A stretch of DNA of 64,000 nucleotides from Actinomyces marseillensis (GCF_900155605.1 NZ_LT707420.1:918663-982662); one strand, 5' to 3'. Positions 53,082 to 61,909 are shown, counted from the stretch's first letter. Numbers and translations are program-made. Notes: generated from the letters alone by a model not told the origin.

Positions 53082-53660
53082 CTATTCCGCGACTTCGTGT
53101 GTCAATTCGGTTTGAAGATGTTCGTGAAGGTGTTCGTGCAGGTGCTCATACCCGTGCTCGAGGCTCTGTTCGCTTTCATGCCCGCGGCGTCGCTTGACGA
53201 GAACAAGCGTCGAGACAACCGCAGCAACCGCAAGCAGGCCAAGCCAACCCCACACTGAACCAGCTGCCGCGCGCACAACCGCCATCCACACGGCAAGCAT
53301 GCCCAGACCGTACATGATCGACCAAGCGATACAGCCCGGAATCATCGCGAGCGTGTACTTTTTCCACGACATTCGCACGACGCCCGCGCCGGCATTGACA
53401 GCAGTCTGAACGCCGACAGTGAGGAAACAGAGGGGAATGATGACGATTCCCCACTGCTCGAGCAGCCGAGCACCGTACTTCGGGACGGGCCCCTCAAACC
53501 AAGCAGCGATCTTTCCTCGCAGGCCGTTCTTTCCCGCAGAGGCCAATGCGCCTTTAGCTGCCGCGCGACCCAGCCAATAGGTCAGCTGTGCGCGATGAAA
53601 AACGACGAAAAACAGGAAGATAAAGAGCGGCAGTCCCGAGGATGCCCATGAGGGTGTCAA
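53082..53660 (-). CDS. DedA/VTT-like membrane protein with His/Glu-rich tail
   Basis: 192 residues from TTG 53660, which overlaps the zur stop (TTGA) and follows AAAGG. About four to five membrane helices: LFIFLFFVVFHRAQLTYWLG, then IVIIPLCFLTVGVQTAVNAG, a reentrant-like stretch PGCIAWSIMYGLGMLAVW and WLGLLAVAAVVSTLVLV. The pattern resembles the SNARE-associated/DedA family. The ~35-residue cytoplasmic tail contains EHGYEHLHEHLHEHL, a likely metal-binding stretch. Cotranscription with zur and znuCB suggests a zinc-related role, which is inference. Confidence 0.65.
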   Translation of the reverse strand: MTPSWASSGLPLFIFLFFVVFHRAQLTYWLGRAAAKGALASAGKNGLRGKIAAWFEGPVPKYGARLLEQWGIVIIPLCFLTVGVQTAVNAGAGVVRMSWKKYTLAMIPGCIAWSIMYGLGMLAVWMAVVRAAAGSVWGWLGLLAVAAVVSTLVLVKRRRGHESEQSLEHGYEHLHEHLHEHLQTELTHEVAE

Positions 53661-54052
53661 TTGTTTGCCTTTCGCGTGCAGTCGGCGCACAGGCCAAAGA
53701 GTTCAATCGAGTGCTCAATCTGGGTGTAACCGTGCGTCTGCGCAACCGTAGAAACCCACTTTTCAAGTTCTTCAACACCCAAATCCTCGGCTCGCCCACA
53801 ATTGCGGCACACCAGGTGGTGGTGATGCGTGTGAGTGTCGCACTTGCGATACAGGGCCTCGCCCTCGCTGGAGCGCAGGACGTCAATTTGATGGTCTTCA
53901 GCCAATGCCTGGAGGTTGCGATAAACCGTCGCCAAGCCGATCTTGTGCCCGCGCGAGGTGAGGTCCTCGAAGACCTTCTGCGCGCTGCGGAAGTCGCGGT
54001 GCTCGCTGAGGTTGTCGAAAACCGCCTGGCGTTGCTTGGTCATTCGCTCCAT
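53657..54052 (-). CDS. zur: Zinc uptake regulator Zur (Fur family)
   Basis: 131 residues from ATG 54052, which follows AAAGGA; the longer frame overlaps znuB. The winged helix has RSAQKVFEDLTSRGHKIGLATVYRNLQ (seen up to twenty residues as KIGLATVYRNLQALAEDHQI). The metal-binding part carries HTHHHHLVCRNCG and GLCADC, two CXXC pairs forming the structural zinc site. With zinc bound it represses high-affinity uptake. Its position behind znuCB and the two Zur boxes at znuA make Zur rather than Fur the likely identity. Confidence 0.9.
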   Translation of the reverse strand: MERMTKQRQAVFDNLSEHRDFRSAQKVFEDLTSRGHKIGLATVYRNLQALAEDHQIDVLRSSEGEALYRKCDTHTHHHHLVCRNCGRAEDLGVEELEKWVSTVAQTHGYTQIEHSIELFGLCADCTRKANN

Positions 54053-54096
54053 GGCGATCCTTTCATTGACGAGGCCTGTCTTCCTTCTTTGTATCC

Positions 54097-55029
54097 CTAG
54101 CCGCGTGCGGTGGTGGCGTGTGCGTGGTCCGTGCGCGAGGCCTCGGGATGGACGGCAGGGGCGGATAGTGCGCGCAGCCTCTGCTTGCGGCGGAAATGAT
54201 CGCTTAGGCCTCGGATTCCGTATCCAACAGCATAGAGAGCAATCGCGCCGACAACAATTGTTGCGCCGGGGGAAAGGTCGACGTAGTAAGTCAGGGTTAA
54301 ACCGCCCAGACATAGCACTGCCCCCAGGAGCATCGCATACGCCATGGTTCGGCGGAAGGAATGTGCACCCAATTGCGCGATGGCTACGGGAACGATCATG
54401 AGAGCCGAGACGAGGAGCGACCCAACGATTCGCATCGCGACGACAACTGTAAGGGCTGACAAAATCGCGATGAGCATGGTGAGTGCACGCACGGGTAGCC
54501 CGGTCGAGCGAGCGAATTCCTCGTCATTAGTGACCGCGTAGAGCGCGGGAAGCAAGCCGATACCGATCACGACAATGACAATCGCCAGGAGGCAAATCGA
54601 CCACACGTCACTACTTGAAACAGTTGAAATTGAGCCGAAAAGATAGGCATTCAGCTGGGAGGATGTGCCATTGGCCAGCCCGATGAGCAGTACGCCTCCG
54701 GCGATGCCGCCGTAAAAGAGCATGGCAAGGGCGACGTCTGAGGAAGTTCGCCCGGACTGGCGGACAAGCTCGATGGTAATTGCGCCAAGTAAGGACACAA
54801 CTAGGGCCCCGGGGATTGCCCATTGATCATGCGGCGTGACATTTGCAGCGGTTCCGGCGAGCCATCCCAGTGCCACACCCGTCAAGGAGATGTGGCCGAT
54901 CCCGTCACCGAGCATCGCGAGGCGACGGTGCACCAGGTAGGTCCCGACGATTGGCGCGCATAAACCGACCAAGAGCGCAGCAAGAAGGGATCGTTGCATC
55001 AAAGGGGATGCGAGCATATCAAAGATCAT
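54097..55029 (-). CDS. znuB: Zinc ABC transporter permease
   Basis: 310 residues, about eight to nine helices. The ABC-3 family pattern includes PIVGTYLVHRRLAMLGDGIGH, followed by GVALGWLAG, and later NDEEFARSTGLPVRALTMLI. It forms the membrane channel with ZnuC. A charged, His-containing cytoplasmic tail (KQRLRALSAPAVHPEASRTD) ends the protein. ATG 55029 overlaps the znuC stop (ATGA). Zinc rather than manganese is inferred from the neighbouring zur and the His-rich binding protein. Confidence 0.92.
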   Translation of the reverse strand: MIFDMLASPLMQRSLLAALLVGLCAPIVGTYLVHRRLAMLGDGIGHISLTGVALGWLAGTAANVTPHDQWAIPGALVVSLLGAITIELVRQSGRTSSDVALAMLFYGGIAGGVLLIGLANGTSSQLNAYLFGSISTVSSSDVWSICLLAIVIVVIGIGLLPALYAVTNDEEFARSTGLPVRALTMLIAILSALTVVVAMRIVGSLLVSALMIVPVAIAQLGAHSFRRTMAYAMLLGAVLCLGGLTLTYYVDLSPGATIVVGAIALYAVGYGIRGLSDHFRRKQRLRALSAPAVHPEASRTDHAHATTARG

Positions 55030-55793
55030 CGGCCCACCTCCGTTTCTCGGTGGTCGACCGTAGTGCAGTGGTCGGCGTGTGGATCGCGTGCGTCGCTTCG
55101 AGCAGGGCCGTCGTAGGTAAAGTGCCCGGATCGGATGTGGAGTTCGCGATCGAGGACTGGGGCAAGTTCGCCCAGCTCGTGGAGAACCAGCAGGATCGTG
55201 ACTCCCTCGTCCTTTGCAGCCTGGCAGATTTCAGCCAGCCTGGCGCGCGAGGATGCGTCAATTCCGGCCATGGGTTCGTCCATGATGAGGAGCTCAGGCT
55301 TGCGGACGAGCGCGCGTGCAATGAGTACGCGCTGCTGTTGCCCGCCGGAAAGAATGTGGAGTGGGTCCTTCGCGCGATGTGCGAGGCCGACGGCGCGTAG
55401 TGCTTCCAACGCTTTGGCGCGGTCGCCGCGCGAGTGCCACCACTTGCGAGTGCCGAGGAGCCCGGAGAGGACTACCTCAATGCATGATGAGGAAATCGCG
55501 CCGCCGGAGGACGCTCGTTGGGGAACGTAGCCGATACGCTGCCAGGGGATTGACGAGCGCTTTTGGGTGGAATTGCCAAAAAGCGTGATATCTCCCGAAG
55601 AAATGGGAGCTGTACCAAGGATCGCTTTCATGAGTGTGGATTTTCCAGCGCCATTTGGGCCCGTTACTGCCACGCATTGCCCTTGGGGGATCGATGCGGT
55701 GATGCCATGAAGAATGAGGTCGTGTTCCCAAGCGACGTGGACATGGTCCAGAGCAATCACCGGGTCAGGAGAGATATTGAATGTCGTTCCCAT
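55026..55793 (-). CDS. znuC: Zinc ABC transporter ATP-binding protein
   Basis: 255 residues from ATG 55793. Walker A GPNGAGKSTLMKAI, the signature LSGGQQQRVLIARAL, Walker B LLIMDEPMAGID and the switch His in LLVLHELGE are all present. No ribosome site precedes the ATG, and TACACT lies eight bases before it, so a leaderless start is possible. A longer frame (55823) is less likely. It is separated from znuA by a large hairpin. Confidence 0.92.
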   Translation of the reverse strand: MGTTFNISPDPVIALDHVHVAWEHDLILHGITASIPQGQCVAVTGPNGAGKSTLMKAILGTAPISSGDITLFGNSTQKRSSIPWQRIGYVPQRASSGGAISSSCIEVVLSGLLGTRKWWHSRGDRAKALEALRAVGLAHRAKDPLHILSGGQQQRVLIARALVRKPELLIMDEPMAGIDASSRARLAEICQAAKDEGVTILLVLHELGELAPVLDRELHIRSGHFTYDGPARSDARDPHADHCTTVDHRETEVGR

Positions 55794-55809
55794 TAGTGTC
55801 GAGTGTAGT

Positions 55810-55853
55810 CGTTGGGGCGGCATGGTTCACTGTGGAATCATGCCGCCCCAACG
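55810..55853. terminator. Large hairpin between znuA and znuC
   Basis: Perfect 15-bp inverted repeat CGTTGGGGCGGCATG (55810-55824) with its complement (55839-55853) and a 14-base loop. It likely ends most znuA transcripts or reduces read-through into znuCB. Confidence 0.7.
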
Positions 55854-55884
55854 CGGAGATATCAGTTCAAATCTAGCGCGGTGC

Positions 55885-56871
55885 TTACTCGCAGCTCAGA
55901 GCCTTTTGCAGTGCTTCAAGGTTCTCGTTCATCACTGCTTCGTAGTCCTTCGAATCATCGGCCTGTGATTCGATCGGATCGAGAACTGCAGTGGTGATTC
56001 CCAGATCCTTTGCTAGTGTTTCAGCAACCTTGGGGCTGAGGAGTTCTTCGGTGAAGATGGTCGTGATTCCCTTGGCCTTGACCGCATCGGAAATCTGCTT
56101 GAGTCGTGCGGGGGAGGGGGTTGAATCGGGATCGAGGCCGGACAGGCCCAGCTGGGTCAGGCCGGTGCGGTCCGCAAGGTATCCGAAGGCCTCGTGAGAG
56201 GTCACGAATTCCTTGTGCTGACACTTTGCGGTGCCGTCGACAAGCTTCTTGCTCAGGGCTTCCATCTGAGACTTCATGGAAGTAGCGTTCTTCTTGTAGG
56301 TCTCTGCATTGGTGGGGTCTGCTTGGGCAAGAGCGTCGCCGATTTGAGTCGCTGCGCTGGCCATGCGGGTGGGATCGAGCCAGAAGTGAGGGTCGGTTGA
56401 GCCGTGCTCGTGCTCATGTTCGTGAGCTTCTTCTGTCTTCTCGCCGTCGTCGGCGACGTCCAATTCACTTTCGTGCTTTTCGGCGTCAACCAGGTCAACG
56501 CTGGTTGAGACGTCGATGACGGTCTTGGGGGCGTTCAACTCAACGGCTTTATCAACGGCAGATTGGAAGCCCTTAAGGTAGACGACCGCTCCGGCTTGGG
56601 AAAGCTGCTGGACCTTTTGGTTCGACAATTCGAGGTCGTGGGGTTCTGCTCCTGGAGGGGTCAGGGATTCAACACTGACCAGGTCTCCGCCGATCTTCTC
56701 GGTCAGGTACTGGAGGGGGTAGAAGCTAGCCATGACCTTCATGGGGGAAGCGGAAGCTTGGGAGCTTGAAGAGCCTGAGGATGGTGACGAGGCCGAAGAA
56801 GAACATGCGCTCAAAGCAAGCGCTGCGACGGCAGTAACGGCAAATACGGTATGTGAACGCGAAAAACTCAT
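55885..56871 (-). CDS. znuA: Zinc-binding lipoprotein, ABC transporter substrate-binding protein
   Basis: 328 residues from ATG 56871. The lipobox LALSAC gives a mature lipid-anchored Cys at about residue 22. A Ser-rich linker leads to the cluster-9 fold: ASFYPLQYLTEKIGG, PPGAEPHDLELS, the His-rich loop EEAHEHEHEHGSTDPHFWLDP, VTSHEAFGYLADRTG and IFTEELLSPKVAETLAKDLG. His-rich loops favour zinc. The ATG lies inside a Zur box and seven bases behind GATAAT, so the mRNA is probably leaderless. Confidence 0.92.
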   Translation of the reverse strand: MSFSRSHTVFAVTAVAALALSACSSSASSPSSGSSSSQASASPMKVMASFYPLQYLTEKIGGDLVSVESLTPPGAEPHDLELSNQKVQQLSQAGAVVYLKGFQSAVDKAVELNAPKTVIDVSTSVDLVDAEKHESELDVADDGEKTEEAHEHEHEHGSTDPHFWLDPTRMASAATQIGDALAQADPTNAETYKKNATSMKSQMEALSKKLVDGTAKCQHKEFVTSHEAFGYLADRTGLTQLGLSGLDPDSTPSPARLKQISDAVKAKGITTIFTEELLSPKVAETLAKDLGITTAVLDPIESQADDSKDYEAVMNENLEALQKALSCE

Positions 56872-56907
56872 GATAATCATTATCAAGCGTATTGATAACG
56901 ATTGTCA
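56871..56907 (-). promoter_or_regulatory. znuA promoter with two Zur boxes
   Basis: Box 1, TGATAATCATTATCA (56871-56885), is a perfect palindrome; box 2, TGATAACGATTGTCA (56893-56907), is near-perfect. On the minus strand TTGACA of box 2 and GATAAT of box 1 are spaced like -35 and -10 elements (18 bases), so each box covers one promoter hexamer. The lacI-type gene's stop codon also falls in box 2. Confidence 0.85.
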
Positions 56908-57921
56908 AAAGCGAACTCGCCCTGTGGACCCGCGCACGACGAGGTCGGGAGTAAACGCAAAATCCTGATGTTGCTGCGGTTTTTGCGAGTGAATTGCATC
57001 GAAGAGTGAAGACACTGCCGAATGTGAAATAGCTTCAACTGGCTGTCGGACCGTTGTGAGAGCGGGGGAGAGGTGGGGCATGAGGAAGGAGTCGTCAAAG
57101 CCGATGACCGAAATGTCGCCGGGAACGCTCATCCCCCTGGATTGGATGGTTCGGATAGCCCCCATTGCCTGGAGATCAGACCCGGCAATGATTGCTGTTA
57201 TTCCCGTATCGATCAGGGAATGGGTTGCCGAGGCCGCGGCCTCGTAAGTGTAGAAAGTTTCCACAACCGTGGGGTCGGGAATCCCAAGTTCTTCGGACAT
57301 GACCTGGCGGAATGCCTCGCCTTTGCGCAGTGCTGGGACGACGTGATGGCGTCCGCCGAGCATTGCAATCTTGCGGTGGCCTAGTTCTTTGAGGTGTTGG
57401 ATGGATGCACGAATTCCTAGAGCATCTTCGGTTGAAAAGTCTGGTGCTTGAACCTCACTTCGAGCGCCATTAATGGTGACGAAGGGGAGATGGATTTGGG
57501 AAAGATTTGAGTAGCGGCTCAGGTCTGCTTGCAGATCTGCGTGGCGGCCGGAGACGAAGATGAGTCCTGAAACGCTGCGTGCAAGGAAAGCTTGAGTGTG
57601 CTCCTCCTCGCTGGTGGTGCCGGGGGTTTGCGAAGCAATAAAAGCTTGACCGCCTGCCCTGTCGACCTCTGTGTGGAGGGTGTGGGCGAAGGTGGCAAAA
57701 ATGGGATTTGTCAGTTCTGGGACGATCACTCCGATGATGAGGCGGTTGTCATCGGCAAGCATGCTGGGGCGTTCGTAGCCAAGTTCGTCGATCGCTGTGA
57801 GAACTCGGTATCGAGTGTCGTCCGAAACCTGTCCGACTCCGTTAAATACGCGCGAAACGGTAGCGATGGAAACACCGGCATGTGAGGCAATGTCGGCCAT
57901 GCGGGTGCGGTTCTTCGACAT
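56905..57921 (-). CDS. LacI-family transcriptional regulator
   Basis: 338 residues from ATG 57921, which follows AAAGG. The N-terminal helix-turn-helix MADIASHAGVSIATVSRVFN with the hinge is typical, followed by a periplasmic-binding-protein-like effector domain (IIGVIVPELTNPIFATFAHT, ISVIGFDDSFLMPHLSPALT). It is divergent from the malEFG-type operon and almost certainly regulates it. The last codon lies within the downstream znuA promoter box. Confidence 0.92.
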   Translation of the reverse strand: MSKNRTRMADIASHAGVSIATVSRVFNGVGQVSDDTRYRVLTAIDELGYERPSMLADDNRLIIGVIVPELTNPIFATFAHTLHTEVDRAGGQAFIASQTPGTTSEEEHTQAFLARSVSGLIFVSGRHADLQADLSRYSNLSQIHLPFVTINGARSEVQAPDFSTEDALGIRASIQHLKELGHRKIAMLGGRHHVVPALRKGEAFRQVMSEELGIPDPTVVETFYTYEAAASATHSLIDTGITAIIAGSDLQAMGAIRTIQSRGMSVPGDISVIGFDDSFLMPHLSPALTTVRQPVEAISHSAVSSLFDAIHSQKPQQHQDFAFTPDLVVRGSTGRVRF

Positions 57922-58007
57922 CGAAGGGCCTTTCAGAATGGGCATGCATGATAGATGGGATGTGCCTCAAAGATATCATTTTTCTAACAATCCTGAAACC
58001 GCTTGCT

Positions 58008-58020
58008 GAAAACGATTTTC
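58008..58020. promoter_or_regulatory. LacI-type operator candidate
   Basis: GAAAACGATTTTC, a near-perfect palindrome around a central CG, about 70 bases upstream of malE. This is the usual form of LacI/CcpA-family sites. A second, weaker half-like site (GAAACCGCTTGC) lies just before it. Confidence 0.55.
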
Positions 58021-58090
58021 TGTGATTAGAGTGGTCTTAAGTGCAAAGTACAACTGTGTACGAGCAATACTCAATTGATCAGGAGTTGAC

Positions 58091-59317
58091 ATGCGACGAG
58101 GCATAGCAGTATGCGGAGTTTTGGCAGTTACAGCAACGCTTGCAGCGTGCTCGAATGGAAGCTCGAGCTCTTCGAGCAGCCAGTCGGCATCCGCAAGCGC
58201 TTCTTCTTCCGTCGGTTCGCTGACGGTGTGGGCCGATGACACCCGTTACTCGCAGATCCAGGAGCTGGCCAAGGACTTCACTGCAGCCACCAAGGTGGAC
58301 GTTCAGGTTGTTCAGAAGTCTCAGACCGACATGGGTCAAGAGTTCATCAGCCAGGTTCCGACCGGAAACGGCCCCGACATCATGGTTACGGCTCACGACG
58401 GGCTCGGCCAGCTGGTGAAGAACGGCGTTATTTCCCCCGTTGACTTGGGCGATGCAAAGTCAAAGTTTTCCGAGGCGGCAATCCAGGGCGTGACCTACGA
58501 CGGCAAGACCTACGGCGTTCCCTACGCCGTTGAGTCTGTTGCACTGGTTCGTAACAACAAGCTCACTTCCGACTCCCCGAAGACCTTTGATGAAATGGTT
58601 GCCTCCGGTAAGAAGGCCGGTTCGGAGTACCCCTTCGTTGTTCAGATGGGCACCGACGGTGACCCCTACCACCTCTACGCTTTCGAGAGCTCCTTCGGCA
58701 ACGAGGTCTTCAAGCAGTCCGCTGACGGCTCCTACACCTCTGATCTGACCCTGGGTGGAGCCGGCGCATCCGAGTTCACCCAGTGGCTCAAGGAGCAGGG
58801 TGCAGCAAAGACCCTCAACCCGAACATCACCTCCGACATTGCCAAGGATGCTTTCCTCAAGGGTAAGGCAGCCTACATGGTGACCGGCCCCTGGAATGTC
58901 ACCGCTGCTAAGGAAGCCGGACTCGACGTCTCCGTCCTCCCGATTCCTTCCGCAGGCGGCAAGGAAGCCAAGCCCTTCGTTGGTGTTCAGACGTTCTACC
59001 AGAGCTCCAAGACCCAGAACCAGGTTCTGGTCAGCAAGTTCTTCCAGTACCTGGAGACCAAGGAAGCACAGTCCAAGCTGCAGCAGCTGGGTGGACGCGT
59101 TCCGGCAATGATCGAAGTTGCTGACTCGCTCACCGACGAAAACCTCAAGCAGTTCGCTTCCATCGCCGGAAAGGGCCTGCCCATGCCGGCAATCCCCGAA
59201 ATGAAAGCCGTGTGGGATTACTGGGGCAAGACTGAGGTCGCCATTGTAAATGGTGCCGATCCCGCCTCCTCGTGGGAGACCATGGTTAACAACATCAAGA
59301 CCACAATGAACAAGTAG
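58091..59317 (+). CDS. malE: Maltose-type ABC transporter substrate-binding lipoprotein
   Basis: 408 residues. Lipobox TLAACSNG with the lipid-anchored Cys near residue 20, a Ser/Ala linker to about residue 40, then the family-1 sugar-binding fold: LTVWADDTRYSQIQELAKDF, TGNGPDIMVTAHDGLGQLV, YDGKTYGVPYAVESVALVRN, GKAAYMVTGPWNV. The pattern is that of maltose/maltodextrin-binding proteins; the exact sugar is inferred. ATG 58091 follows AGGAG. First gene of malEFG. Confidence 0.9.
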   Translation: MRRGIAVCGVLAVTATLAACSNGSSSSSSSQSASASASSSVGSLTVWADDTRYSQIQELAKDFTAATKVDVQVVQKSQTDMGQEFISQVPTGNGPDIMVTAHDGLGQLVKNGVISPVDLGDAKSKFSEAAIQGVTYDGKTYGVPYAVESVALVRNNKLTSDSPKTFDEMVASGKKAGSEYPFVVQMGTDGDPYHLYAFESSFGNEVFKQSADGSYTSDLTLGGAGASEFTQWLKEQGAAKTLNPNITSDIAKDAFLKGKAAYMVTGPWNVTAAKEAGLDVSVLPIPSAGGKEAKPFVGVQTFYQSSKTQNQVLVSKFFQYLETKEAQSKLQQLGGRVPAMIEVADSLTDENLKQFASIAGKGLPMPAIPEMKAVWDYWGKTEVAIVNGADPASSWETMVNNIKTTMNK

Positions 59318-59328
59318 TGAGGTCTCCC

Positions 59329-59365
59329 GGTTTTGCGGGCGCCCAAACCGGGTGCCCGCAAAACC
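59329..59365 (+). terminator. Intercistronic hairpin between malE and malF
   Basis: Perfect 12-bp stem GGTTTTGCGGGC (59329-59340) with its complement (59354-59365). No T-run. It probably stabilises malE mRNA or partly terminates so that the binding protein is made in excess. Confidence 0.6.
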
Positions 59366-59426
59366 CATCCCTGAGCATTTTTGCTCACGGTTCCCTAATC
59401 GCTGTTATAGGTAACGAAGGACCACA

Positions 59427-61013
59427 ATGCCTGCAGCTTCTTCCTCGAGTACCGTTCAGAAGGACCGTACTTCGCATGCCCGTGATGTCATGCGGCCCGG
59501 TTTTATTGCGAAACTCATCATCATGATGCTCATTGATGCGCTGGGCATCTACGGAATCATGGCGGCATGGGCCGTCGATTCTTGGATCATCATCGGTGTG
59601 ATGGCGTTCCTGCTCATCGTCATTAACTGGGTGTATTTCTCGAAGAGAGCGCTCCCTGCTAAATATCTTCTCCCCGGCATGATCTTCCTCTTGATCTACC
59701 AGCTCTTCGTCATGGGCTACACCGGGTATGTTTCATTGACCAACTACGGAGATGGTCACAACTCGACGAAGACGGATGCAATCGAAGCTATTTTGGCCTC
59801 GAACCGCCAGCGTGTTGAAGGAGCTCCAACTGTCCAGACCGCTGTCGTTGAAGATGGAAGCGAACTGGGCCTCGTTGTCGCAGACCCCGCGACCGGTGAA
59901 CTGAAGCTTGGTACGGCAACCAAGCCTCTCCAGAGCGTCCAGGGAACTGTGACGGCAATGGGAATTACCGATGTCTCGGGCTACAAGATCCTTGACCTTG
60001 GTGATCTGGCCAGCCGCCAGACGGAAGTTTCTCAGCTGACGGTTCCCGTGAGTTCCAACCTTGACGATGGCTACTATGTCACGACGGACGGAACCTCCGG
60101 CTACCTCGCCAAGTCCACCTTCACCTACGACGAAGCTGCCGATACACTGACGAACACGCAAAACGGTGTCGTCTACAAGGCGAATAACCAAAAGGGTGTT
60201 TTCGAAGATAGCCAGGGTAACCAGCTATCCACCGGTTGGCGTGTCTTTGTGGGTACTTCCAACTACTCACAGATGTTTTCGGGTTCTGGAATTGTCAAGC
60301 CATTCCTGAATGCGCTCGTGTGGTCTTTCGTCTTTGCCATCGGATCTGTCCTGTCGACATTCGCTTTTGGGCTTATCTTGGCGCTGATTTTCTCCGACAA
60401 GCGAATCCGAGGCCGAAAGATCTACCAGTCCTTGATGATCCTTCCCTACGCATTCCCTGGCTTCTTGGCGACCCTGGTGTGGAAGGGCATGCTCAACGAG
60501 GAATTCGGCTTCATTAACAACGTGTTGCTTGGTGGGGCGCAGGTTCCGTGGTTGACCAATGGACTTATGGCGAAGGTCGCGATCCTCGGTGTGAACCTCT
60601 GGCTCGGCTTCCCCTATATGTTCCTCGTCTGCTTGGGTGCGCTTCAGTCGCTCCCGGGAGATGTTGAAGAAGCGGCAAAGATGGATGGTGCGTCTGGATT
60701 GCGAACCATCTGGTCGATCAAGCTGCCTCTGGTTTTGCAATCCACAACCCCGCTGCTGATTGCGTCTTTCGCGTTTAACTTCAACAACTTCTCGTTGATT
60801 TACATGCTGACGAAGGGTGGGCCGGACTTTGAGGGTGTGCCCTACGCCTTGGGTCAGACTGACATCTTGATTTCGATGGTCTACAAGATCGCCTTCGCGG
60901 GCGGCCAGTACAACTATGGTTTGGCCTCGGCAATGTCGATCTTCATCTTCGCTGTTGTTGGTGTGATCGCCTGGCTTGGATTCCGTCAGACAAAGGCATT
61001 GGAGGAACTGTGA
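59427..61013 (+). CDS. malF: Maltose-type ABC transporter permease MalF
   Basis: 528 residues, unusually long because of a ~190-residue extracytoplasmic domain after helix three (about residues 108-290, from NYGDGHNSTKTDAIEAI to NYSQMF), reminiscent of the P2 loop of E. coli MalF, which contacts MalE. The cytoplasmic EAA loop is EEAAKMDGASGLRTIWSIKL. Eight helices are expected. ATG follows GAAGGA. Overlaps malG by one base. Confidence 0.9.
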   Translation: MPAASSSSTVQKDRTSHARDVMRPGFIAKLIIMMLIDALGIYGIMAAWAVDSWIIIGVMAFLLIVINWVYFSKRALPAKYLLPGMIFLLIYQLFVMGYTGYVSLTNYGDGHNSTKTDAIEAILASNRQRVEGAPTVQTAVVEDGSELGLVVADPATGELKLGTATKPLQSVQGTVTAMGITDVSGYKILDLGDLASRQTEVSQLTVPVSSNLDDGYYVTTDGTSGYLAKSTFTYDEAADTLTNTQNGVVYKANNQKGVFEDSQGNQLSTGWRVFVGTSNYSQMFSGSGIVKPFLNALVWSFVFAIGSVLSTFAFGLILALIFSDKRIRGRKIYQSLMILPYAFPGFLATLVWKGMLNEEFGFINNVLLGGAQVPWLTNGLMAKVAILGVNLWLGFPYMFLVCLGALQSLPGDVEEAAKMDGASGLRTIWSIKLPLVLQSTTPLLIASFAFNFNNFSLIYMLTKGGPDFEGVPYALGQTDILISMVYKIAFAGGQYNYGLASAMSIFIFAVVGVIAWLGFRQTKALEEL

Positions 61014-61909
61014 TGAGCGCACAAAGCAAAGAAAATGCACAGTTGACAACGCTCCGCGGCTCACGTTGGTGGAAGGAAGTCGGCTGGAGGCACATTGTGG
61101 GTATCGCAGTGATTATTTACTGCCTCATCCCGCTGCTCTACGTGCTTTCGGTGTCCTTTATTCCGAATGCGACACTGACCTCCGGTATCAGCTTCTCTGA
61201 TGGACTGACCCTTGATCACTTCAAGGCGTTGGGGAGTGACCAGTACAGCATGTACTGGAAGTGGATTCTCAATTCTTTGGTCGTCTCGACGGTGACCGCC
61301 ATTGGAACTGTCCTTATGGGCGCGGCCGCTGCCTACGCCTTCAGTCGTTTCCGCTTCCGGGGCCGTCGTGGGACGCTGACCTTCCTGCTTCTGGTTCAGA
61401 TGTTCCCGCAGATGCTGGCTTTTGTGGCTCTCTTCCTGCTCTTGCTGGGAATTAAGGATATCTTCCCGGTTTTGGGCTTGAACTCGAAGCTTGGCCTGAT
61501 CTGTGTCTACCTCGGTGGCGCGTTGGGTTCGAACACCTTCCTGCTCTTCGGTTTCTTCAACTCCGTTCCTCGCGAACTTGATGAGGCCGCAGAGATCGAT
61601 GGCGCTTCGCATGCTCAGACTTTCTGGACAATCATCATGCCCTTGGTTCTTCCTGTTCTGGCAGTTGTTAGTCTGCTGAGCTTCATCTCCAGCTTCGGTG
61701 ATTTCGTTATTGCCAAGGTTGTTATGCAAACCCCCGATCAGTACACGCTGGCCGTGGGCATGTACAACTGGGCAGCTGACGAACGTAATGCCCCGTGGGG
61801 TGTCTTCGCGGCAGGCTCGATCATTGCAGCAATTCCGGTGATCTTGCTCTTCCAGTACCTGCAGAAGTACATCGTTTCCGGTTTGACCTCCGGTGCGGTG
61901 AAGGGCTAA
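61013..61909 (+). CDS. malG: Maltose-type ABC transporter permease MalG
   Basis: 298 residues from ATG 61013, sharing a base with the malF stop (TGATG), GGAGG seven bases upstream. Six helices; EAA loop DEAAEIDGASHAQTFWTIIM. It pairs with MalF. No ATPase gene follows; such systems in actinobacteria often use a shared MsiK-type ATPase encoded elsewhere. Followed by a strong terminator. Confidence 0.92.
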   Translation: MSAQSKENAQLTTLRGSRWWKEVGWRHIVGIAVIIYCLIPLLYVLSVSFIPNATLTSGISFSDGLTLDHFKALGSDQYSMYWKWILNSLVVSTVTAIGTVLMGAAAAYAFSRFRFRGRRGTLTFLLLVQMFPQMLAFVALFLLLLGIKDIFPVLGLNSKLGLICVYLGGALGSNTFLLFGFFNSVPRELDEAAEIDGASHAQTFWTIIMPLVLPVLAVVSLLSFISSFGDFVIAKVVMQTPDQYTLAVGMYNWAADERNAPWGVFAAGSIIAAIPVILLFQYLQKYIVSGLTSGAVKG

